DNA from: Novipirellula aureliae
GTDB lineage: Bacteria > Planctomycetota > Planctomycetia > Pirellulales > Pirellulaceae
Direction: 5' to 3'
Length of the DNA stretch: 64,000 nucleotides
NCBI RefSeq assembly: GCF_007860185.1
Contig: NZ_SJPY01000001.1
Coordinates: 186,001 to 250,000 of the forward strand
The translations under genes and the position numbers were made by a program. Under the pieces are notes generated by a model. The model was not told where the DNA came from and searched no databases. It saw only the letters and a program-made list of their open reading frames with translations. The stretch's first letter is position 1. Every line of letters begins with the position of its first letter. Positions 45,403-56,888 of this stretch are shown here, piece after piece.

Positions 45403-47667
45403 CTACTTTTTCTTCTTCTTTTTGCTTTCTCTTCGCTCTTTCTTTCGTTTCGCTTTGTACTTCGAGGTTGACTTTTTGCTCTTCTTCGAGGCGGTCGGTT
45501 TGAATTCGCCACTAGCGGTGTGGTTCTTAACAAAGTCGACAAACAATTGGCGTTCCTGCAAATCAATCTTAGCAATTTTGACGGTCAACAAATCACCGAG
45601 ACGAAATCGATTGCCTTCTCGATAACCAATCAATTGCTGGCCCTGACGTTCAAAGCGATAACGGTCTTTTGGTAGCGAAGTGACGGGCAAGAATCCATCA
45701 ACAGGCAACTTGATACAACGCGCGTCGATACCATCGGCAAACACTCGGCTCACGACCGCTTCCAGTGACTCGCCAACCTTCTTTTTCAGAAAATGCAACA
45801 GTTTAAGCTGGATCAATTCTCGCTCCGCTTGTTGAGCGTTCCGCTCCATGTCGCTGCAATGATGCCCAAGCTTCAACAATACCGGGAATGGATCGTCCGG
45901 CGTCTTCTTTTTATCAAGCAACTTTTGGATTAAGCGATGAACGGTCAAGTCGGGGTACCGACGAATGGGACTGGTGAAGTGACAATAGTGCTGCATATCA
46001 AGTGCGTAGTGCCCTTCACGCTGCGGACCATAGACCGCTTTGTTCATCGACTTGAGAACAGAGAAGTTTACCGCTTGCTCGAGCGGCGTTCCTGCGACCA
46101 AATCGAGCACCTTTTGAATTTCAAACCGACTTTCTAACGTGCCCACGTCGAGTCCAATGTCGCGAACAAAAAGCTGCAGACTCCGCAACTTTCGTCGCTG
46201 CGGTGGTTCGTGAATTCGGTGCAAAAAGTTCAAGTCCAAATCGTCTAGCCAAGTTGCTACCGCTTGATTGCCCGCCAACATGAACTCTTCGATAATCTGA
46301 TGGCTCTCGGTGTTCTCCGTTAGGTTTGCACCTTTGACTTTGCCCATCGAATCAAACACCAATTTAATGTCGGGCATGTCCATCGATAGCGAGCCCGCTT
46401 TGAATCGGGCCTTACGCATTTGCATCGCCAAGGTGTGCATGTTCGACACGAGCGAACAAATCGGTTCGCCCCAGGAATCGCGATGCTTGTCGGGATCGGC
46501 CAAAAACCCATCGATCTGTTCGTAGTTGAAACGTTTGTCACTGCGAATGACGGCGTTATGCACCTCGGTATGCGTGATCGTCAAATCGTCAAGAATCTCA
46601 ATCTCAACGGTTTTGACCATGCGAAGTTGTTCAGGTTGCAAACTCGCCAAGTGGTTGCTGATGATTTCCGGAATCATCGGTATTACTCGATCGGGCAAAT
46701 AGACACTCGTCGCCCGATTGCGAGCTTCGGTATCAAGCTCGCTACCCTCGGGAATAAATGAACTGACGTCGGCGATATGGACCCACAACCGCCACCGTCC
46801 CTGTTCTCGCTCGAGCGAGATCGCATCATCAAAATCGCGAGCGTCAAACGGATCGATCGTGATCGTCAACAGCTCGGTCAAATCCTTGCGTTCCTCGGGG
46901 ACCGAGCAGTCGTTGAAAGCATCCGCTTGTGCCCGAGCTTCATTGAGCACCTTTTCAGGAAACGCATCGGGCAAACCGTATTGCCGCATGACTAGCAGCG
47001 TATCGATTTCTGGGTTCGTGCTACTGCCGAGACGTTCCAAGATAACCGCTTCGCCACCACGCCCATCGTCGTCAGGGAACTCGACCATTTCGACGAATAC
47101 TTTATCATTCTCGGTCAACGGTAAACCACGGACGTCGCCAACCGAGACCGGTTGCTTGTACGGAGTTCCGTCAAGCATGACCGAGGCGTTCCCATTGATC
47201 ATTCGAAAGGTGCCAGTGAATTGACGGCGAGCGCGTGCGAGAATCTCGACGACAACCGCTTCATCACCACTACCTTTGCGGCTCGGACGGACCCGAACCT
47301 CGACTTGGTCACCTTCAAGTGCCCCCATGGTTGAGCCAGGCGGCACAAATAAGTGCTCGGCAACTTCGTTTTCGTTTTCATGATCGCCGGGACGAACGAA
47401 GCCAAAACCACCGCCCATCGCTCGGCGAAACGTGCCGCGAACGAGGTCGGGTTGCCCTTCAAAAGCCCCGGCCGGAATGACCAAATGGTTCGACCCGTAG
47501 ACCACACGCCCCTCTAAAACCAATTGCTTCACGACTCGGCGCAGCTCTTTGGTTTCGTCGGCATCGAGTTTTAATTCCGTCGCAATCTGCTTCGGTTTAC
47601 TCGGTCGATAATTGGGCATGCTTAGGTGACGGAGCAGCCGATCCGTTATTTCAGGTGATACATTCAT
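45403..47667 (-). CDS. rnr: Ribonuclease R
   Basis: A 754-residue 3'-5' exoribonuclease that degrades structured RNA. The order is as in the family: N-terminal winged-helix segment (about 1-70), two cold-shock domains (about 75-215), the RNB catalytic domain (about 250-580) with TITIDPFDARDFDDAISLE carrying the metal-binding aspartates and MQHYCHFTSPIRRYPDLTVHRL, and an S1 domain (about 620-715). The final 35 residues are a lysine/serine-rich basic tail, as in RNase R rather than RNase II. Start at ATG 47665-47667; five extra codons upstream are possible. It converges with the lipase gene. Confidence 0.95.
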   Translation of the reverse strand: MNVSPEITDRLLRHLSMPNYRPSKPKQIATELKLDADETKELRRVVKQLVLEGRVVYGSNHLVIPAGAFEGQPDLVRGTFRRAMGGGFGFVRPGDHENENEVAEHLFVPPGSTMGALEGDQVEVRVRPSRKGSGDEAVVVEILARARRQFTGTFRMINGNASVMLDGTPYKQPVSVGDVRGLPLTENDKVFVEMVEFPDDDGRGGEAVILERLGSSTNPEIDTLLVMRQYGLPDAFPEKVLNEARAQADAFNDCSVPEERKDLTELLTITIDPFDARDFDDAISLEREQGRWRLWVHIADVSSFIPEGSELDTEARNRATSVYLPDRVIPMIPEIISNHLASLQPEQLRMVKTVEIEILDDLTITHTEVHNAVIRSDKRFNYEQIDGFLADPDKHRDSWGEPICSLVSNMHTLAMQMRKARFKAGSLSMDMPDIKLVFDSMGKVKGANLTENTESHQIIEEFMLAGNQAVATWLDDLDLNFLHRIHEPPQRRKLRSLQLFVRDIGLDVGTLESRFEIQKVLDLVAGTPLEQAVNFSVLKSMNKAVYGPQREGHYALDMQHYCHFTSPIRRYPDLTVHRLIQKLLDKKKTPDDPFPVLLKLGHHCSDMERNAQQAERELIQLKLLHFLKKKVGESLEAVVSRVFADGIDARCIKLPVDGFLPVTSLPKDRYRFERQGQQLIGYREGNRFRLGDLLTVKIAKIDLQERQLFVDFVKNHTASGEFKPTASKKSKKSTSKYKAKRKKERRESKKKKKK

Positions 47668-47772
47668 AAAGAGAAGATACACGAAAGCATGACCATTTGT
47701 CGCCCCAATAAAGAGAATATAGTCATCACAGACCGTTTATTCCCTCCCAACGCCTGGTATCACGAGCTCCGA

Positions 47773-49908
47773 CTACTTCAGCATGAAGCCGTTAATCGAC
47801 CAGCCATCAGCCTCGGAACGTGTGAAGTTCCCACCATTAGGCAGATACTTTTCGATCTGGCTGATCGGCGGAAGTTTTGCAGAATCGAGATCTTCCGGAG
47901 ACACCCCTTCTTCTTCCTTGAACAGACGCCGAATCACGGTTGCCAAAATAGAGTCACTTTCGCGAAGTTTGCCTTGGCGGAACAACTCGTACTTTGCTCG
48001 GATGCCCAATTTTGATCGACCGATACGGTCCATCGCAACTTGATCGGCTTCTAAAGACTGCATCGCTGACAATACGTCCTGCACCTCGGGCAACTGCGCA
48101 AAGCCCCCGGGGACGCCATTTTGAACGCGTTTCGCCGTCTCGACCAGCAATTCAGGATGACTCGAAAACATTAGATACGCATGCGACGACCCTTTCGCTT
48201 GAGGAATCATGCCGATTGCCCAATGGTCAAGCAGCGGATCGATTTCTTCCACCTCTTCTTCCTCAAAGCCAAGATCACCAAAAATCTCGGCTTCAAAATC
48301 ATCGTTGCCTTCGCCTCGTTCGACTTGCCAAAGTTCGATTCCAGGCACCACCTCCATCTTGCTAGCATCCGGTTCGACTTCCATCGCTTTGCGGATCGCT
48401 TCTTGGATCGCATCGGGGTTCGTCACTTGAATTGCGATGAGCAACCGTTCCGATTGCACGTCAGCGGGCAGCGTGTTATCGGCAACCACAAGCACCTCTT
48501 CGCCAAGAGCAGGCAGAACATTGTTCAAAATATCAATTTGCGGGCCGTCGGCATCTTCTCGAATTCCGTCTAGGGTTGGTTTAAAGATGGTATCGCCGAG
48601 TGCGTCATCGACCAACGTTTCGGCTGCCAAGAAGGCCTCTTCGATCTTCAATCGAATGCGGCCAACACTGGCGGTATCCTCGCTGATCCAAACGGGCAAA
48701 TCGCCAAGATCGCCGTTGGGAAACTGCAGCATTTTCGCTGCTTTTTCATACTTGCTCGGCAACTCGGTTGTTGGTGGTGCTAGCACATAGCCTCGGTGTA
48801 GCACGTCATACTTCTTACCCGCAATCGTGGCGATCCCTCCCGCAGCACGGATGGCGTCGAAGCCTTGTCGTTCCAGCAAACTCAAAATATCAATCTGCGT
48901 TCCCCGGTCGACCTCGAAGGCTTCGCGAAGGATCCGCCCCATTTGGAATGGATGAGCAAACCACTCGACCGCTACCGTGCTGCCGCCCTCGGTAAACGGT
49001 TGTAGCATGGCCCGGCTGGAACGCGTCAAAACGTCCCGAAAATCAGCCAAATCGCCGATCGGTTGACCAGACATTTCCCCATTGGCCGCGTCGATCAAAT
49101 CGAAAACGACCGTATCACGGTCCGCTGCAATGATTCGTGCATCATCAAGTGTGATAGCAACCTGTTCGATTTTGATTTGGCCAGGCTTTGGTTTGACCGT
49201 ATAGACACGAACGTTCTGTCCAGCGTGCTCCACATCGCTACGGGTTGCTCCGCCTGCTTTCAAATCGGCATCAAGCGTTGCCATCGCGTCATCGGCCTCT
49301 TTGCGTTTCCCACGAATATCGGCGATCACGACCAATGAAAAGGGACGACGCTTGTCCTTTTCGAACGGCAACCATGCCGCGACCGCTTCACCCGACGCAA
49401 TGTAATACAAATCATCGGGTTTGAGGCCAACGCGGTTATCCATCGAATCGAGATAACTCGTTACGCGGTCGCGTTGTGCTTCGATAAATGGCTGCATGGC
49501 AGGGTCCTGCATCAGCTCGCCAAAATGCGTTTTTCGCCAAGCTTTGCAAAAATCGGGGACGCTCGGCATGCGGATCAATCCAGCAACCGTGTCGGGCAGG
49601 ATGCGAATCGCAGGCAAATAGGCGACATCCTCCGCTGCGTCCTCCGCGACATCCTCCGCTGCGTCCTCCGCGACGTCCTCCGCTGCGTCCGCTTCCGGTT
49701 CGGTTTCCTGAGCAACTTCTTGGGCTGCTTCCTGCGTTTCCAGCGTTTCCTGCTGGACAACCGCAATTTCCTCCTGCGCAGCCACGGGCGTCCTAGCAGC
49801 CATACCGGCCGCTAAAACGATCGCAACGGCAAATATCAGCTTGGCCGACGCGACGCAATGGAAGGGAAGGGAAGGTTCGTTCGATCTGTAGCTGAGGGAG
49901 CGGTTCAT
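47773..49908 (-). CDS. Large secreted protein of unknown function with acidic repeat
   Basis: A 711-residue protein of a style common in planctomycetes. A long signal peptide (about 1-45; hydrophobic AKLIFAVAIVLAAGMAA, cleavage near VAA-QEE) is followed by a very acidic low-complexity segment (about 46-97) ending in an AEDV/AEDAAEDV repeat. The main body (100-710) has mixed alpha/beta character, with IRILPDTVAGLIRMPSVPDFCKAW and repeated phrases such as GLKPDDLYYIASG and SLVVIADIRGK. No catalytic motif or membrane segment after the signal was found. Upstream of rnr on the same strand, 105 bp away. Confidence 0.82.
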   Translation of the reverse strand: MNRSLSYRSNEPSLPFHCVASAKLIFAVAIVLAAGMAARTPVAAQEEIAVVQQETLETQEAAQEVAQETEPEADAAEDVAEDAAEDVAEDAAEDVAYLPAIRILPDTVAGLIRMPSVPDFCKAWRKTHFGELMQDPAMQPFIEAQRDRVTSYLDSMDNRVGLKPDDLYYIASGEAVAAWLPFEKDKRRPFSLVVIADIRGKRKEADDAMATLDADLKAGGATRSDVEHAGQNVRVYTVKPKPGQIKIEQVAITLDDARIIAADRDTVVFDLIDAANGEMSGQPIGDLADFRDVLTRSSRAMLQPFTEGGSTVAVEWFAHPFQMGRILREAFEVDRGTQIDILSLLERQGFDAIRAAGGIATIAGKKYDVLHRGYVLAPPTTELPSKYEKAAKMLQFPNGDLGDLPVWISEDTASVGRIRLKIEEAFLAAETLVDDALGDTIFKPTLDGIREDADGPQIDILNNVLPALGEEVLVVADNTLPADVQSERLLIAIQVTNPDAIQEAIRKAMEVEPDASKMEVVPGIELWQVERGEGNDDFEAEIFGDLGFEEEEVEEIDPLLDHWAIGMIPQAKGSSHAYLMFSSHPELLVETAKRVQNGVPGGFAQLPEVQDVLSAMQSLEADQVAMDRIGRSKLGIRAKYELFRQGKLRESDSILATVIRRLFKEEEGVSPEDLDSAKLPPISQIEKYLPNGGNFTRSEADGWSINGFMLK
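49622..49692. repeat. 24-bp tandem repeat within the secreted protein gene
   Basis: Two identical units of 24 bp (49622-49645, 49646-49669) and a third, slightly changed and cut short. On the coding strand they give alternating AEDV and AEDA units in the acidic region behind the signal peptide. Confidence 0.9.
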
Positions 49909-50070
49909 GCAGAGTCCGATAGTGAAGTGTTCGCGGGCCCAATAGGAATTGGCCGATCCGATTTTAGAGGTCGATTAACGAATTGGCCATGACATGATAG
50001 GCTACCAACTCGATTAGCGGTATGTTATCGAACCCGGTTCACCCGTGAAACGCCAAGAAACCAATTTAGA

Positions 50071-51507
<1,437 letters not shown>

Positions 51508-51534
51508 GGGTTGGAGTCCAGGCATGACAACTCG

Positions 51535-53727
51535 TCATTCGCCCTCGCGTTTGGGTTCGTGCGTTTCAAAGGTGGTGCGGCGACTTTGCTTGGCTTTCGT
51601 AACCGATGCGACCGCGCGTTCATGCAACACGCGTTGCGATTGGAAAGGTACTGCCTTCTTCGTGGCAGGAACAATCCGCTCGTACATTCCCGTCGGCAAC
51701 ATCCGCCAACAATTCGTGTTGTCTTTGAAATAAGTTTTTAGCGTTGAAAGAAGTTTGTCACGGCATGCTTGCTCGATCACCGGAACCATTAACTCGACGC
51801 GTCGATCCAGGTTTCTCGGCATCCAATCGGCACTACTGATAAACAATTCATCGTCACCACCATGCCGAAAATAGATAATTCGAGCATGTTCCAAAAAGCG
51901 ATCCACGATGGAAATCACTTCGATCGAATCACTCAAACCCTTCACGCCTGGTCTTAGACAGCAGATCCCTCGGACGTTCAATCGAATGCGAACCCCTACC
52001 TGGCTAGCCCGATACAACGCATCGATGACTTCGGTATCGACAAGCGAATTGATTTTGGCAGTGATCTCGGCCTTCTGGCCTTCTTGACATCGCCGGGTTT
52101 CCGCTTCAATTAAGTTCAGCAAACGTTTGCGTAGCGTCATCGGTGCAGCAGCAAGCAGTTGCAACTGCTGCGGTTGACTTGCACCTGTTACCGCATTGAA
52201 AAAAGTGGTCGCATCGGCGCCGAGGGTATCGTTGCAGGTCAAAAGCGATACATCGCTATAAATCTTTGCGGTCGATTCGTTGTAGTTCCCCGTGCCAAAG
52301 TGCATGTAGCGGACGATTCCCTGCGGTTCACGGCGGACGATGATGCACACCTTTGCGTGCGTTTTCAGTCCGCGAATCCCGTAAATGACCTGTACCCCTG
52401 CCTGTTCCATCTCACGAGCCCATTCGATATTCCGGGCTTCATCAAAGCGAGCTTTTAGCTCGACAATCACCGACACGTATTTTCCTCGCTCGGCAGCTCG
52501 CATCAGCGCCGAGACGATAGGACTCTTGCCGCTCGTCCGATACAAAACCTGTTTGATCGCCAATACATCCGGGTCAACGGCGGCCTCTTCGATCAAACGC
52601 ACGATCGGATCGAAACGTTCGTAGGGATGAATGAGCAGCAAGTCGCCTTTCGCAATCGTAGAAAACATTGGTTCGGCTGGGTCGATGTCAATGTTCGCTT
52701 GAGGCAACCAAGGTGTTTCGCGGAGCGAATCAAAACCTTCAAGCCCGTGCAGCGTGAATAGATAACCAAGGTCCAAGGGACCATCAACCTTGTACAAATC
52801 TTGATTGGTAAGCTGCATCATTTCGGATAGGAACGCCACCGAATGATCACTGGCGTTGGCACCGTATTCGAGCCTGACCACTCGCGACAGGCGGCGGCTC
52901 TCGAGCACGTCTTCCATGCCGTCGACCAAGTCCATCGCACCATCTTCTTGCAACTCGATGTCCGCATTTCGAGTGATCCGAAACGCAACGCACTCCATCA
53001 CTTCACGACCTGGAAAAAAATCCTCGACGTAGTGGCAAACCAAATCTTCAAGCAAAACGTACCCGTGCCCTTTTTCAGTTGGCACCGGGATCATGCGTGG
53101 GACCGTACGTCCAAGCGGGATGACAGCGTACTGCCAAGCATCGCCATCTTCCAATTCTTCGGTTTTGCCGGGTTGTGATACCGCTCGAAGCCGAACGCAA
53201 AGGTTTATCGCTAACCCTTGTAACAGTGGGAAGGGTCGATCGTGCGTGATCGCTTGCGGTGACAAGACGGCTGACACATCGCTCTCGAACCGTCGCTGGG
53301 CCACTTCGCGCGCCCGATCGTGACAATCATCCAAGTCGACTCGGCAAACCCCAGCCTCAGCGAGCCGTGGCTCGAGGTCCTCTCGCAAGAGCGTGTATTG
53401 GCGGTCGACAAACTCTTTGCAACGACTTGATACCGCATTGACTTGCTGCGACACCGTCAATCCTGCGGCATCCCGGACCATCGCATTTCGTGCAAATTGC
53501 AATTGCAATCCACCCATCCGGACCATGACGAATTCGTCTAAATTGGATCCCGTAATGGCCAAAAACTTTGCCCGCTCCAAAAGCGGGAGCGAATCATCAG
53601 CGGCCTGGTCTAAGACACGTTCATTGAACGCCAACCAAGCCAATTCTCGGTTAAGAAACCGATCATCCGGTAGGGGGAGATCAAACGGCAGGGCTTTCTT
53701 TTTGGCAGCGGAGCTTTTTTTGGGCAC
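51535..53727 (-). CDS. ppk: Polyphosphate kinase 1
   Basis: A 730-residue enzyme that builds long-chain polyphosphate from ATP. It has the PPK1 order: N-terminal domain (about 15-120, with RFLNRELAWLAFNERVL), the middle head domain (about 125-310), and two catalytic C-terminal domains (about 315-710). Landmarks are LLIHPYERFDPIVRLIEEAA, LKARFDEARNIEWAREMEQAG, GLKTHAKVCIIVRRE with the phosphorylated His, and HFGTGNYNESTAKIYSD. The N-terminus MPKKSSAAKKK is basic and starts at GTG. Downstream gene of a possible unit after the cytochrome gene, 64 bp from it. Confidence 0.96.
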   Translation of the reverse strand: MPKKSSAAKKKALPFDLPLPDDRFLNRELAWLAFNERVLDQAADDSLPLLERAKFLAITGSNLDEFVMVRMGGLQLQFARNAMVRDAAGLTVSQQVNAVSSRCKEFVDRQYTLLREDLEPRLAEAGVCRVDLDDCHDRAREVAQRRFESDVSAVLSPQAITHDRPFPLLQGLAINLCVRLRAVSQPGKTEELEDGDAWQYAVIPLGRTVPRMIPVPTEKGHGYVLLEDLVCHYVEDFFPGREVMECVAFRITRNADIELQEDGAMDLVDGMEDVLESRRLSRVVRLEYGANASDHSVAFLSEMMQLTNQDLYKVDGPLDLGYLFTLHGLEGFDSLRETPWLPQANIDIDPAEPMFSTIAKGDLLLIHPYERFDPIVRLIEEAAVDPDVLAIKQVLYRTSGKSPIVSALMRAAERGKYVSVIVELKARFDEARNIEWAREMEQAGVQVIYGIRGLKTHAKVCIIVRREPQGIVRYMHFGTGNYNESTAKIYSDVSLLTCNDTLGADATTFFNAVTGASQPQQLQLLAAAPMTLRKRLLNLIEAETRRCQEGQKAEITAKINSLVDTEVIDALYRASQVGVRIRLNVRGICCLRPGVKGLSDSIEVISIVDRFLEHARIIYFRHGGDDELFISSADWMPRNLDRRVELMVPVIEQACRDKLLSTLKTYFKDNTNCWRMLPTGMYERIVPATKKAVPFQSQRVLHERAVASVTKAKQSRRTTFETHEPKREGE

Positions 53728-53791
53728 AGGAATGCTTGGGGGTTCGTTTTTGGTGGAAGCGAATTGCCTTGCTGTCGAGGCGTCGTGAGCG

Positions 53792-54790
53792 TTAATTGTC
53801 GATTGGCTCTTCGATTACCGCAACGGGTGAAACGGCTTCGGAGTCTTGCCCGAGCAAAATTCCGATCGCTTTGGGATAAAAGTCCTTGCCGTAATTCAAT
53901 TCTCCACCTTGATGCCCGACGAAGCCAACCATTGCCGCTAAAACAACGAGCCCGAGCTTCCAAGCCCCCATCAGCTTCCCGCTGTCTTTCCAAAATCCAA
54001 TGGCCGCGACGATCATCAAAATAGCAGAGCCCGATGCGACGGCGACGCCGCTCCAGCGATGCCAAAACAGTTCGGAATCAAAGTCGATTTTTGACCAACC
54101 TCCATAACCCTGTTCACTTGCAAAGGACCATCCCATCAAGGTCGCAACGATCGCCGAAGCGCCGCCGAGAATTAAGCACATTGTGGGGATCTGAGTCCCG
54201 ACCGCAGGCCATTTGATCCCCAACACCACGAACAACGCTCCGACAAGCAATAACGCGATCGGAAAATGAACGGTGGCCGGATGCAGGTATCCTTGGAAAG
54301 ACCAGACGCGACCAAGAAAGCTTTTCGGTGCTGCTGCTGCGACCACCTCTGGAACGATCGCCACTTCGGTCGCCCCCACAACGGCGCCGGATGGCCAATT
54401 CGCCCCCTCATCGATCCACGTTCGAATCAGCGACAATTCACTGGTCGACAGCGGGCCACCATGCGATGGTGGCGGCATCATCATGTCTTCATCGTCGCTC
54501 GTCATGTAGTCGACAAACAAAGAACTCCCTAACGCGTCTTCAGGCTCTAAGTAATCTAGCAAGATGTCGGCTTCGTCGACGCGAAAATCATTCTTTGCGT
54601 CGTCTGGCCCGTGGCATTCCAAACAATGTCCCGCGAAGATTGGCGCAATATCACGCTCAAAATCAATCAAACGGCCTGATTCATCAAGAATCGTCGGCGA
54701 TTCGACCGTGTCAGCAGCAACCAGCGATGGCGATACAAGAAAGAAGAGAACGACGAATAATGGCAGGACAAGTTTTGGTAGGTGATGCAC
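53792..54790 (-). CDS. Planctomycete c-type cytochrome fused to a DUF2231-like membrane domain
   Basis: A 332-residue protein with a signal peptide (about 1-26) and an exported heme domain: FAGHCLECHGPDDAKNDFRVDEADILL contains the heme-binding CxxCH and the pattern typical of planctomycete cytochromes (PSCyt1), followed by MMPPPSHGGPLS, where the Met is a likely heme ligand, and WIDEGANWPSG. The C-terminal half (about 165-320) has four membrane segments with HPATVHFPIALLLVGALF, as in DUF2231. This suggests a membrane electron carrier; partners are unknown. The start is GTG 54788-54790. Upstream lies the perfect palindrome at 54868-54931. Confidence 0.88.
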   Translation of the reverse strand: MHHLPKLVLPLFVVLFFLVSPSLVAADTVESPTILDESGRLIDFERDIAPIFAGHCLECHGPDDAKNDFRVDEADILLDYLEPEDALGSSLFVDYMTSDDEDMMMPPPSHGGPLSTSELSLIRTWIDEGANWPSGAVVGATEVAIVPEVVAAAAPKSFLGRVWSFQGYLHPATVHFPIALLLVGALFVVLGIKWPAVGTQIPTMCLILGGASAIVATLMGWSFASEQGYGGWSKIDFDSELFWHRWSGVAVASGSAILMIVAAIGFWKDSGKLMGAWKLGLVVLAAMVGFVGHQGGELNYGKDFYPKAIGILLGQDSEAVSPVAVIEEPIDN

Positions 54791-54867
54791 AGAAAAACCT
54801 CGTGTCGTTTAAGGTGGGGATTGGAAGGGTACAGACAGGTAGTTTGTCGTAGCGAATGCTTCAGGTA

Positions 54868-54931
54868 ATTTGTAGTGGATCTTGTTAAAGATCCTCGTCG
54901 CACAGGATCTTTAACAAGATCCACTACAAAT
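54868..54931. repeat. Dispersed palindrome, family A copy 2 (perfect)
   Basis: Arms 54868-54895 and 54904-54931 are exact 28-base inverted repeats around the loop CGTCGCAC. The core TAGTGGATCTTGTTAAAGAT is the best form of this family. It lies between the sigma-like gene and the cytochrome gene, both on the minus strand, and could act as a terminator for the first. Confidence 0.97.
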
Positions 54932-54971
54932 CATGAAATCAAGACGGTGTTTGCCATTTGTTTGGTTGCCG

Positions 54972-54994
54972 ATGCCGGGTCTCCCGTTGATCGA
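54972..54994. repeat. Dispersed word, family D copy 2
   Basis: Same 23-base word as at 41913-41935 with two changes. It lies 40 bp to the right of the family A palindrome, just beyond the end of the sigma-like gene. Confidence 0.75.
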
Positions 54995-55001
54995 ATCCAG
55001 T

Positions 55002-55697
55002 CTACCTTACTGCGACTCCGTCGAATGCTCGGGTCAGTCCAAGTATTTTCAACTCACTTTTGACGGTTTCTTTGGTCGGTGTTTCAATCGTTTCGGCAAC
55101 CTCGTCGGCTAACAACTGGGCGAACACAGCTCGAGCTTCCAGCAAACGCTCATCGATCGTCTTCAGCTCCATTTCGATCCCCCGTTCTTCTCGCAGTCGC
55201 TCTTTCAGCGATTGGTTTTCTTTCTTGGATGCCGTCGTCGCACAGTGCAAGACCGAGTAGAGTGGTTTCTTAGGATATTGATGCTCTTTTCTTTCAAGCG
55301 ACCGCCATGCTCTCTCAAGCAACCCCGTCCGCCATAGAGACAACCATTGCTCGTTGTCATTCTTGATGGCATCGATTTTGGCTGTCAGCTTTTCGGTCGG
55401 TTCCGATTCATCCAACTTTGCTTTGGCCGTCGAACGGATTGCTCGAATCAAAAAATCTCGTAGCCGCCCCTTTTTGTTTTCGCCGAAACCCGCGGAAACG
55501 AGGTGAGCAATCAACAATCTCAAACAATCGTCGGCAACATCCGACGACCCGAGTATCGTCACCAACATCTTGCGAACCGTAAGTGAATAGCGCAGCACAA
55601 AGCCCGCCGCACTACTGGCGTTCGTCCACGGATTTGAAGATCGAACCAGATGCACCGAGGTGGTTCGGTCTGCTGTTTGTGTCGTATCGTCTGACAT
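55002..55697 (-). CDS. Divergent ECF-type sigma-factor-like protein
   Basis: A 231-residue protein that I match to planctomycete ECF sigma factors by the order of weak landmarks. Near 50-100, VADDCLRLLIAHLVSAGFG..KGRLRDFLIRAIRSTAKAKL has the spacing of region 2 (AEDLxQ..F..RFRxWLxxxxRN). Near 140-160, LLERAWRSLERKEHQYPKKPLYSVL resembles the linker, and the end, FAQLLADEVAETIETPTKETVKSELKILG, resembles the extension after region 4. The region 4 helix-turn-helix itself (SKKENQSLKERL) is poorly kept. It may be an inactive or specialised member. Start at ATG 55695-55697; nine further codons are open upstream. Family assignment is moderate. Confidence 0.6.
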   Translation of the reverse strand: MSDDTTQTADRTTSVHLVRSSNPWTNASSAAGFVLRYSLTVRKMLVTILGSSDVADDCLRLLIAHLVSAGFGENKKGRLRDFLIRAIRSTAKAKLDESEPTEKLTAKIDAIKNDNEQWLSLWRTGLLERAWRSLERKEHQYPKKPLYSVLHCATTASKKENQSLKERLREERGIEMELKTIDERLLEARAVFAQLLADEVAETIETPTKETVKSELKILGLTRAFDGVAVR

Positions 55698-55836
55698 AAA
55701 AACTAGTTTAACCACAACTTTCACGCAAAGTGACTAGAGGCAAGCGAAGAAATCCCGTTATCGCGACAAAAAACGAACAGAACGCTAAAATCACGCTCCG
55801 CCATCTTGCCAAGTCACAACGATATCCGCATCCTTG

Positions 55837-56883
55837 ATGCCTTGGCGCATGCCACCTCCGACCGTTCCTATTCGAATTTCCTATCCATACGAGCTGATCC
55901 CAGTGAATCTCATCCCAACGAATCGCAAGCCTATTTCGGAATTGACCGATGGACAGCAAGTCGAGCAGTCCTTCCGCGCGGCCGACAAACAACTTCGCGT
56001 CAACCGGCAAGGCGGCAAGTATATCATCCTGAAACTGACCGATCGATCGGGCACAATGTCAGGGATGCTCTGGAACGCCGATGAACGGATTTACGATTCG
56101 TTTGATCGCGGCGATTACGTCCACTGTATCGGACGCACCCAAATCCATAATGGAGCACTGCAAATGATCGTCACGGAGGTCCAGCGAATGGATTCCTCCG
56201 AAGTCGATCTAGCCGACTTCGAACGCTTCGATGCCGGCCAAGCTCAGCAACAAAAATCGCGTTTAACGGAATTGCTTACAGAAATCTCCAACCCGCATCT
56301 CAAACAACTCGGTGACGCGTTCCTCCAAGATACCACCTTGATGGCGCGGCTCGAACTTGGGGCCGCTGCCGTGACCAACCATCATGCGTATCCCGGTGGT
56401 CTACTTCGACACACCGTTGATTTGATGGAGTTGGTCCATTTGTTCGCACCACGCTACCCCCGTATCGATGCCGACCTTTTGCTGTTCGGTGCATTCCTTC
56501 ACGACCTCGGCAAACTCGAAGAGCTCTCGTCCGATGGCGAAGCGACCTATACCGATCGCGGCCAACTGGTCGGCCATATCGTCATCGGAGTGCAATTGCT
56601 GGATGAAAAAATTCGCGAGCTCGAAAAGGGAGGACAACCATTCCCGCCCGAGCTACGGTTGCAACTGGAGCACCTCATCGTCAGCCATCATGGACATTAC
56701 GAATTCGGTAGCCCAAAGTTGCCCGTCACGCTGGAAGCCTTAGCTCTGCATCATCTCGACAACCTAGACGCCAAGCTTGACTCGTTCACCAGTATCATGG
56801 ATTCCGATGTCGCAGCCGATGGCAATTGGACCAATTACAATCCATCGATTGGTCGCAAACTTTGGAAATCACGCGAGGCCTAA
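55837..56883 (+). CDS. YhaM-type OB-fold/HD-domain 3'-5' exoribonuclease
   Basis: A 348-residue protein with an OB-fold nucleic acid-binding domain (about 35-115; [41 protein letters not shown]) and an HD phosphohydrolase domain (about 175-320). The metal residues are in [36 protein letters not shown] and [23 protein letters not shown]. This is the arrangement of YhaM/CBF1 nucleases of Gram-positive bacteria. The start is uncertain: ATG 55837, TTG 55834 and ATG 55849 are in frame. queC begins five bases after its stop, so the two share a transcript. Confidence 0.88.
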   Translation: MPWRMPPPTVPIRISYPYELIPVNLIPTNRKPISELTDGQQVEQSFRAADKQLRVNRQGGKYIILKLTDRSGTMSGMLWNADERIYDSFDRGDYVHCIGRTQIHNGALQMIVTEVQRMDSSEVDLADFERFDAGQAQQQKSRLTELLTEISNPHLKQLGDAFLQDTTLMARLELGAAAVTNHHAYPGGLLRHTVDLMELVHLFAPRYPRIDADLLLFGAFLHDLGKLEELSSDGEATYTDRGQLVGHIVIGVQLLDEKIRELEKGGQPFPPELRLQLEHLIVSHHGHYEFGSPKLPVTLEALALHHLDNLDAKLDSFTSIMDSDVAADGNWTNYNPSIGRKLWKSREA

Positions 56884-56888
56884 AAGCA

